The translations under genes and the position numbers were made by a program. Positions 1-4,102 of a stretch of DNA of 6,790 bases are shown here, in pieces (position 1 is the stretch's first letter; each line of letters begins with the position of its first letter). The notes below the pieces were generated by a model. It worked only from the letters and a program-made list of their open reading frames with translations. It had not been told where the DNA came from and did not search any database. The stretch is from NCBI GenBank assembly GCA_024641365.1, contig JAHEDF010000209.1, forward strand, positions 1-6,790, written 5' to 3'. The DNA comes from Planctomycetota bacterium (GTDB taxonomy: Bacteria; Planctomycetota; UBA11346).

Positions 1-58
1 CCTCACCCAATTTGAACAAGAAGCAAAATTAGAAATCCAAACAGCCGTAGCAGAATAA
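1..58 (+). CDS. C-terminal fragment of an unidentified protein (gene starts outside the window)
   Basis: The plus-strand frame beginning at base 2 reads LTQFEQEAKLEIQTAVAE and stops at TAA (56-58). The charged, Glu/Ala/Gln-rich, helix-like composition is what one expects from the end of a real protein. A plus-strand terminator-like hairpin lies about 120 bases downstream, which fits a gene ending here. Only 18 residues are visible, so no function can be assigned. The tail loosely recalls the C-terminal helix of enzymes such as pyruvate dehydrogenase E1 alpha, but this is too short to support a call. It could also be a chance open stretch. Confidence 0.4.
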   Translation, partial: LTQFEQEAKLEIQTAVAE

Positions 59-77
59 AAAACGCGTCTCGCGCAAA

Positions 78-133
78 ATTTTTCAAACGCAGCGAGAATT
101 TTAAATAGTAAGATTTTTCAAACGCAGCGAGAA
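78..133. repeat. Pair of perfect 21-bp direct repeats
   Basis: The same 21 bases occur at 78-98 and 113-133, with starts 35 bp apart. The shared core is tttttcaaacgcagcgaga. The first copy can also form a stem with an upstream sequence (tctcgc at 67-72 with gcgaga at 92-97). The repeats lie in AT-rich non-coding DNA between the plus-strand gene tail and the terminator region. Function is unknown; a local duplication or a dispersed intergenic repeat are both possible. Confidence 0.75.
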
Positions 134-155
134 AAATAAAAAAATATACAATTGG

Positions 156-187
156 AAAAACCCGCACGCCGAGTGACGGTTGGCGGG
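156..187 (-). terminator. Possible Rho-independent terminator for the acpP-fabF cluster
   Basis: Read on the minus strand, CCCGC (187-183) pairs with GCGGG (165-161) and is followed at once by five Ts (160-156). Within the loop a second small stem, CCG-TCACT-CGG, can form. It lies about 100 bases past the stop of the second ACP-like gene. The outer stem is only 5 bp, so it is weaker than the plus-strand hairpin that shares the 183-187 arm. Confidence 0.4.
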
Positions 188-220
188 CATAATAGCGCGT
201 AGCGCGCCCGCCAATTTTTT
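180..220 (+). terminator. Rho-independent terminator-like hairpin, plus strand
   Basis: A perfect 9-bp stem, TTGGCGGGC (180-188) with GCCCGCCAA (206-214), is followed directly by TTTTTT (215-220). The loop holds a further small hairpin, GCGC-GTA-GCGC (195-205). This is a textbook stem plus U-tract and would end transcription of the plus-strand gene whose tail is at 1-58. Its left arm is reused by the weaker minus-strand hairpin at 156-187. Confidence 0.7.
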
Positions 221-236
221 CAAAGCGCAGCGCATG
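214..236. repeat. Degenerate third copy of the 78-98 / 113-133 repeat
   Basis: The sequence attttttcaaagcgcagcg at 214-232 matches the repeat core with one extra T and one inserted G. It then diverges (catgaaaa rather than agaa). It starts inside the right arm and T-run of the plus-strand terminator hairpin, so the repeat sequence and the terminator overlap here. Confidence 0.45.
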
Positions 237-258
237 AAAAAAAGTCACGACAAAGTGC

Positions 259-285
259 GTGGGGGCCTGGGGGCAACGCCCCCAC
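259..285 (-). terminator. GC-rich hairpin just after the second ACP-like gene
   Basis: GTGGGGGC (259-266) is complementary to GCCCCCAC (278-285), an 8-bp stem. An alternative, tighter 7-bp hairpin with a 3-base loop uses 268-274 and 278-284. It begins only a few bases after the stop codon at 288-290. There is no T-run directly after it on the minus strand; the nearest (sevenfold T) lies about 15 bases further on. It may therefore protect the 3' end or cause pausing rather than act as a classical terminator. Confidence 0.4.
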
Positions 286-287
286 AC

Positions 288-614
288 TTAAGCCGACTTG
301 GACTTCTTGGTTTTCTTTTCCGGTACTACGCCATTAATACGCGCATCTAAATAATCGACTACTTTACCAATCGTTTCTAAAGTGGCTTCGCCTGGAAGAG
401 CGGCATCAAAATTAACGCCGAATGCATCTTCGAGGTCCATGGAAACCTCAGCAATATCTAATGGGTCTTTGGTAATATCTGGCACTAAAGCTTGGTGGTC
501 GTAATCAAATTCATCGTCATCACCAGGATGCGGTAAATTATGCAATTTATTGCACAAAATTTCGATTACTTCTTCACGAATGCGCTTCTTGTCCATGAGG
601 GTCACCGTGTCCAT
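288..614 (-). CDS. Acyl carrier protein-like protein lacking the phosphopantetheine serine
   Basis: 108 residues, longer than the usual 75-80 of an ACP. The ACP fold is recognisable: helix I near 8-25, helix II PLDIAEVSMDLEDAFGVNFD at 51-70 (almost the same as in the AcpP encoded upstream), and a C-terminal helix near 81-93 (TIGKVVDYLD). The DSL motif reads D50-P51-L52; the codon at 462-464 (minus strand) is CCA, so the serine that normally carries 4'-phosphopantetheine is absent. Loop I is about seven residues longer than in AcpP and strongly acidic (GDDDEFDYD, 31-39), and there is a Lys-rich tail (EKKTKKSKS). The ATG at 614 is preceded by AAGGA with 5-base spacing, supporting this start over the internal Met7. 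It is the third gene of the acpP-fabF cluster, 91 bases after fabF. From family knowledge it cannot carry an acyl chain at the usual site. A structural, regulatory or decoy role is inference, as is decay of a paralogue; the intact frame argues against simple decay. Confidence 0.85.
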   Translation of the reverse strand: MDTVTLMDKKRIREEVIEILCNKLHNLPHPGDDDEFDYDHQALVPDITKDPLDIAEVSMDLEDAFGVNFDAALPGEATLETIGKVVDYLDARINGVVPEKKTKKSKSA

Positions 615-636
615 GCGGATCCTTAACTGGGGGCGC

Positions 637-655
637 GGCAGTGTGTTGGGCCACC
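637..655 (-). promoter_or_regulatory. Motif before the second ACP gene, shared with the acpP upstream region
   Basis: On the minus strand this reads GGTGGCCCAACACACTGCC, ending 23 bases before the ATG at 614. A near copy, one base shorter with one further difference, is at 2313-2330 upstream of acpP. It lies in the 91-base fabF to ACP-like gap. That gap also contains AACTGGG (625-631) and CCCAGTT (670-676), which could pair around the motif and bring a stem next to the ribosome binding site. Function is unknown. Confidence 0.3.
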
Positions 656-705
656 GTGCTTGGGCAACTCCCAGTTCTGAGCCAGCATCTGACTAAAATG
701 GGTGA

Positions 706-1956
706 TTAGCCCGTGTAACGACGGAATATCACCGAGGCGTTATGGCCACCAAACCCAAGATTGTTCGATAGCGCGTACTCAACGGATTGGGTGCGCGCTT
801 CGTTAGGCACGTAATCCAGGTCACATTCTGGGTCTGGCGTGGTGTAATTGATGGTTGGTGGCAACACGCCATCGCGCAACGCCATGATGGACGCGATCGC
901 TTCGATGCCACCTGCCGCACCAAGGGTGTGACCAGTCATCGATTTAGTGCTCGATACTGCGATTTTCTTAGCGTGCTCAGCGAACACGGCTTTGATAACT
1001 TTGGTTTCACCAGCGTCGTTGTATTTAGTGGAAGTACCATGTGCGTTGATGTAGCCAATTTGCTCAGGAGCTAATTGCGCATCGGCCAAGGCCATTTGCA
1101 TACACCCAATGCCACCAGCGCCACTTGGATCAGGTTGCGTTTCATGGAATGCATCACCTGTGCAGCCGTAGCCAACCACTTCACCGTAAATAACAGCGCC
1201 ACGTTTTTTGGCGTGTTCTAATTCTTCTAAAATTAATATTCCGGCACCTTCACCAATGACAAACCCATCACGATCTTTATCGAATGGGCGGCTAGCCGTT
1301 TCTGGACTATCGTTACGTGTCGACAAAGCGGTAATTGAATTAAAACCAGCGATGCCCAAATCAGTGACCGGTGCTTCACTGCCGCCAGTGATCATGACAT
1401 CGCATAAACCACTACGAATATGATGGAATGCAGCGCCAATACAGTGCGATCCAGTCGCACATGCTGTGGTGATTGAATAATTTGGACCTTTAGCTCCGTA
1501 CACGATGGAAATGTCGCCAGCAGCACTGTCGACAATCATTTTTGGAACTAAAAATGGACTGACGCGGGTTGGACCACGTTGTAACATGGTCGCATATTCT
1601 TCTTGAATAGTTTTTAGCCCACCAATTCCGGAGCCAACAACGCAACCAACGCGAAATGGGTTTTCCCAATTTTTATAATCGAGTCCACTTGATTCCATCG
1701 CTTCGTGCGCTGCCTTTAAGGCAAGCAAAACAAAACGATCTTTTCGCTTGGCTTGTTTTAAATCGCCAATCACTAAGCCCGTATTATCCAAATGCACAAC
1801 ACCACCAAATTTGGTTTTGTGGTTGGATACGTCTATTTCGGTAAAGGTTGCGATGCCGTGGCGGCCCGCTTTCAAGGCGTCCCAGAATTCATTCGTGTTG
1901 AGCCCATTACAAGCCAGCACGCCCATTCCGGTGACGACCACGCGTCGATTGGTCAT
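706..1956 (-). CDS. fabF: 3-oxoacyl-[acyl-carrier-protein] synthase II (KAS II)
   Basis: 416 residues, the normal length for FabF. It condenses malonyl-ACP with acyl-ACP in the elongation cycle of type II fatty acid synthesis in the cytoplasm. The start MTNRRVVVTGMGVL is typical of the thiolase-fold N-terminal half. The nucleophile is Cys166 in TTACATGSHCIG; the two catalytic histidines are His306 in NAHGTSTKYND and His343 in KSMTGHTLGAAGG, with conserved Lys338. The C-terminal NNLGFGGHNAS loop is also present, so the enzyme looks fully active. It lies 25 bases after acpP with no recognisable Shine-Dalgarno sequence before its ATG, so translation may be coupled to acpP. A perfect 12-bp palindrome spans the junction. 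FabB and other KAS enzymes are alternatives, but the acpP-fabF order favours FabF. Confidence 0.96.
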   Translation of the reverse strand: MTNRRVVVTGMGVLACNGLNTNEFWDALKAGRHGIATFTEIDVSNHKTKFGGVVHLDNTGLVIGDLKQAKRKDRFVLLALKAAHEAMESSGLDYKNWENPFRVGCVVGSGIGGLKTIQEEYATMLQRGPTRVSPFLVPKMIVDSAAGDISIVYGAKGPNYSITTACATGSHCIGAAFHHIRSGLCDVMITGGSEAPVTDLGIAGFNSITALSTRNDSPETASRPFDKDRDGFVIGEGAGILILEELEHAKKRGAVIYGEVVGYGCTGDAFHETQPDPSGAGGIGCMQMALADAQLAPEQIGYINAHGTSTKYNDAGETKVIKAVFAEHAKKIAVSSTKSMTGHTLGAAGGIEAIASIMALRDGVLPPTINYTTPDPECDLDYVPNEARTQSVEYALSNNLGFGGHNASVIFRRYTG

Positions 1957-1973
1957 AGGTGGATCTGTCGCTG

Positions 1974-1985
1974 GTGATTAATCAC
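1974..1985. repeat. Perfect 12-bp palindrome at the acpP-fabF junction
   Basis: GTGATTAATCAC is fully self-complementary and spans the TGA stop of acpP (1982-1984), about 17 bases before the fabF start. A 12-bp palindrome of this kind could be a binding site for a dimeric regulator or may be chance. Its place inside an operon rather than in a promoter makes a regulatory role less likely. Confidence 0.3.
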
Positions 1986-2215
1986 TTAGCGACTTTGCCC
2001 TCAAGATATTTAATTACGTCGCCAATGGTTTTCAGGTCTTGATCCTCTTCCAGCTTCACGCCGAAAGCGTCTTCTAAATCCATCATGATTTCTGCGATGT
2101 CGAGACTGTCAGCACCCAAATCAGCGACAATGTTACTCGCTTCAGTGATGGTGGCTTTATCGCGGCTCAGGCGGTCGGCGATGATGTCGATGACCTTGTT
2201 GCGGATGTCGCTCAC
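1982..2215 (-). CDS. acpP: Acyl carrier protein
   Basis: 77 residues beginning MSDIRNKVIDIIADRL. It carries growing acyl chains on a 4'-phosphopantetheine arm during fatty acid synthesis. The attachment site is Ser37 in LGADSLDIAEIMMDLEDAFGV, followed by the usual acidic helix II that docks partner enzymes, and by the C-terminal TIGDVIKYLE helix. The frame can be opened two codons earlier, at a GTG at 2221, but that codon touches the AAGGAG sequence. The GTG at 2213-2215 has the proper 5-base spacing from AAGGAG and gives the standard ACP N-terminus, so I chose it. It is the first gene of the acpP, fabF, ACP-like cluster. A small hairpin (2241-2255) lies in its leader. Confidence 0.95.
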   Translation of the reverse strand: MSDIRNKVIDIIADRLSRDKATITEASNIVADLGADSLDIAEIMMDLEDAFGVKLEEDQDLKTIGDVIKYLEGKVAK

Positions 2216-2503
2216 GGCCACTCCTTATTGGGGCTTTTGCGTGCTGTTGCAGCACTAGTGAAAGCGAGTCTGGCACATACGGGCTATGCCCACCAGGCTC
2301 TTGGTGAAGGGGGGCAGTGTGTAGGCCACCTCTTCATGGTCAAGGCGGCGACCACGTTTTTGGATCTGGTGTGAAATGGTGCATTACAGGGCTCACCGCA
2401 TCTAAGAACGCTTGGATCTTTGCTGCTAAACGGCTGAAATTTTCGCTGATTCGATCAAAGGGGTGGATGGTGTGCGCTCACTAGTTATGTAGAGTGGACA
2501 CCC
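2216..2503. promoter_or_regulatory. Divergent intergenic region between acpP and the LptC-like gene
   Basis: About 290 bases separate two divergently transcribed genes, so promoters for both should lie here; I could not place -35/-10 boxes with confidence. On the acpP side there is an AAGGAG ribosome binding site (within 2221-2226), a perfect hairpin GTGCTG-TTG-CAGCAC (2241-2255) and a second one CACCA-GGCTCT-TGGTG (2291-2306). On the plus-strand side only a weak GAGTGG lies before the ATG at 2504. A motif at 2313-2330 recurs before the second ACP gene. Confidence 0.55.
2313..2330 (-). promoter_or_regulatory. Motif upstream of acpP, shared with the second ACP gene
   Basis: On the minus strand this reads GGTGGCCTACACACTGCC, about 98 bases before the acpP start. 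The copy at 637-655 differs by one inserted base and one substitution. It could be an operator, part of the leader, or a trace of an ancestral duplication of the ACP gene with its upstream DNA. I see no third copy in the window. Confidence 0.3.
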
Positions 2504-3151
2504 ATGTCCGCGCAAAGCCACAATTTTTCTGCTGTTTTTTCCGCTAGACGAATACTAGCGCTCAGCATGTCGTTACTTGTTATGCTGACTTTAAGTAGCT
2601 GTAGCGACACCGAAAAACTACCCAGCCCGGGCGCACAAGGTTTAGTGGTCGTGCACATGTGGGATGAGGCGGGCGGCTTACCTGCTTATATGCAAGCCGA
2701 ACGCGTTACCCAGGAAGGTTCAGTATTTGAAGAGCTGACCTTTCTAACGGTGTTGATGCGCCTGCCCGGGCAGGGCGGTGTTGTGTACGTGTCCGCTCCC
2801 TGTGCCCTCTATAAACGCGATGCCGCCGAAGAAATTGTACTCAGCGCATTACCAGACAAACCAATTGATGGCCCAGTGCGCTTTTTAGGTACCTATCAAG
2901 GCGATGTCATTATTGGACGTGCTGAAAAAGCCGTCTTCGAAGAAAAAACGCATCGCATGCGCTTAGATAATGTCGAAATAGTTTTCCAAGGCCTCCGCCA
3001 ACGCACCGCTTTTGTAAAAATGGGCGAAGACCGCATAATTCCGATAGGAAAATTAGAACGCTTACCAGATGCTCCCGCATTAACTGCCGCCATGGGAGCG
3101 TTGCCTAAACCATTAGTTTTACCACCACTGCGTGGGTATGAAGAAAAATAA
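2504..3151 (+). CDS. LptC-like lipoprotein, probable role in LPS export
   Basis: 215 residues. The N-terminus has a basic stretch (SARR, 13-16), a hydrophobic segment (17-30) and a lipobox L30-S31-S32-C33, so it is predicted to be cleaved and lipid-modified at Cys33. The mature part is mostly beta-strand in character. The segment around 122-165 (GPVRFLGTYQGDVIIGRAE, then AVFEEKTHRMRLDNVEIVF) has the alternating pattern 'value of the layer, then a vertex that maps to a base' typical of LptA/LptC/OstA-type beta-jellyroll proteins, which bridge LPS across the periplasm. Classical LptC has an uncleaved membrane anchor; here a lipid anchor would replace it. The start is the ATG at 2504, with a weak GAGTGG before it; Met22 is a less likely alternative. 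It stands alone on the plus strand, with no lptA or lptB in view. The family call rests on pattern, not on a search. Confidence 0.6.
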   Translation: MSAQSHNFSAVFSARRILALSMSLLVMLTLSSCSDTEKLPSPGAQGLVVVHMWDEAGGLPAYMQAERVTQEGSVFEELTFLTVLMRLPGQGGVVYVSAPCALYKRDAAEEIVLSALPDKPIDGPVRFLGTYQGDVIIGRAEKAVFEEKTHRMRLDNVEIVFQGLRQRTAFVKMGEDRIIPIGKLERLPDAPALTAAMGALPKPLVLPPLRGYEEK

Positions 3152-3203
3152 GATACTTATTAGGCAAAAAATATTTTACGCTTTGTTAAATCTTATTAAA
3201 TAA

Positions 3204-3854
3204 TTAGCGCTTTCCCCAAAAAAAAGCAATTTTGCTAACACCCTGCCATATCCCGATGGCAAGAATAAATAATAAGATGAGGAGCCACCAACTACCGTCT
3301 TCGAAATAGAGTAGGGAAAGAAGTGTCGTAAGTAGAATATTTATCAATAAATTTAATATACATACAGGTACATACAAATTCGTAAAAGTAAGGACTAATC
3401 CCAAAATGCTCAGTCCGCTCATCGCTACGATGAAGTAATCATTGTGGCTTAGTGATTCAACGGATTGCCAATTGAAAGCATTTAGCCCAACAAAGATAAT
3501 TAATAAGATTATAAACGAATTTCTGACGCTTTTGATGTCATACAATTTGAATTGTTTTTCACCAATAAAATTTAGTGTTTCGTGAAATTTTTCCTCCGAT
3601 ACCTCAGTGGTAATGCTAAGCGGTTTAATAATTACTCGTTTAGTTTTGAAAAAGGACAGCGTTAATGATTTTACAAGTTTTGTCAAAGGAATAGTCGCAC
3701 TTTTGTCTGCTAATTTAATAGTGATTAAATCACCCTTTTTCTCTATCGTGATTACACCCTTAGCCGAAGTAATGTTCAAAATGCTATTTATTGACTGATT
3801 TTCGGATCCTGGAATTAGTGGTGCTGAAGATGCTTGATATGGGTTGTCATTCAT
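3204..3854 (-). CDS. Hypothetical membrane protein with four predicted helices
   Basis: 216 residues from the ATG at 3854 (MNDNPYQASSAPLIPG). The frame stays open upstream to 3971, but that extension runs into the 160-bp structured element and gives an unlikely Cys-rich sequence, while an MxDNPYQ start is a common N-terminus of small bacterial membrane proteins. There is no clear Shine-Dalgarno sequence. Residues 1-110 look soluble and beta-rich (GVITIEKKGDLITIKLAD). Four hydrophobic segments follow, near 113-128, 139-158, 162-183 and 187-206, ending in the short basic tail WGKR. I do not recognise the family. The gene is clearly more AT-rich than its neighbours, converges on the LptC-like gene with a 52-base gap, and is flanked on its 5' side by the structured element, so recent acquisition is possible. 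Confidence 0.75.
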   Translation of the reverse strand: MNDNPYQASSAPLIPGSENQSINSILNITSAKGVITIEKKGDLITIKLADKSATIPLTKLVKSLTLSFFKTKRVIIKPLSITTEVSEEKFHETLNFIGEKQFKLYDIKSVRNSFIILLIIFVGLNAFNWQSVESLSHNDYFIVAMSGLSILGLVLTFTNLYVPVCILNLLINILLTTLLSLLYFEDGSWWLLILLFILAIGIWQGVSKIAFFWGKR

Positions 3855-3942
3855 GAGATTTATTGAGTAATTTTTATGATATGTGCAAGCGAATAGTTTA
3901 TTTCTCCCAAGCCGACAAGCGCAGCAAGTCGCATTGTAGATT

Positions 3943-4102
3943 AAAAAATCGTCAGAGTGCCCCAGATGCAAGGCGTCCGACGACGACGCATAGCAGCGCT
4001 ATGCTAGGAGGGTGGAGTGGGGCAGCCGTAGGCTGAGGTCGCCATGAATTATGGCGACCGACCCACGAAACCGCAGCAGCTAGGGTGCTATGACGGTTTT
4101 TT
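3943..4102. mobile_element. 160-bp structured element with inverted ends (MITE- or REP-like)
   Basis: The ends, 3943-3969 and 4076-4102, are inverted repeats: aligned after reverse complementing, 21 of 27 positions agree, and three of the six differences would be G-U pairs in RNA. Both ends carry six As or Ts at the outer edge, so each strand reads as a hairpin followed by a U-run. Inside are three perfect hairpins: GCATAGC-AGC-GCTATGC (3988-4004), CAGCC-GTA-GGCTG (4023-4035) and GGTCGCCAT-GAATT-ATGGCGACC (4037-4059). TGCCCCA (3958-3964) can alternatively pair with TGGGGCA (4018-4024). The GC-rich element begins directly after the TAG of the VWA gene. It could be a non-autonomous mobile element, a dispersed palindromic repeat acting as a two-way terminator, or a structured RNA. 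No coding capacity is evident. Confidence 0.6.

Noticed and set aside
3..287. Minus-strand open frame of 94 codons
   Set aside because: It runs through the terminator hairpins and direct repeats and has no ribosome binding site or recognisable domain.
787..1074. Plus-strand open frame of 95 codons inside fabF
   Set aside because: It is antisense to fabF, whose catalytic motifs are intact, and has no domain of its own.
2216..2221. Upstream GTG start for acpP at 2221
   Set aside because: It directly abuts the AAGGA of the Shine-Dalgarno sequence, leaving no spacing; the GTG at 2213-2215 has 5-base spacing and gives the standard ACP N-terminus.
2258..2383. Minus-strand stretch of 42 open codons upstream of acpP
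   Set aside because: It looks locally protein-like, but it has no suitable start codon with a ribosome binding site and ends at a TAG (2255-2257) before acpP. Probably chance or a relic.
3855..3971. 39-codon N-terminal extension of the four-helix membrane protein
   Set aside because: It overlaps the end of the structured element and is Cys-rich and unlike the rest of the protein; the MNDNPYQ start at 3854 is more natural.
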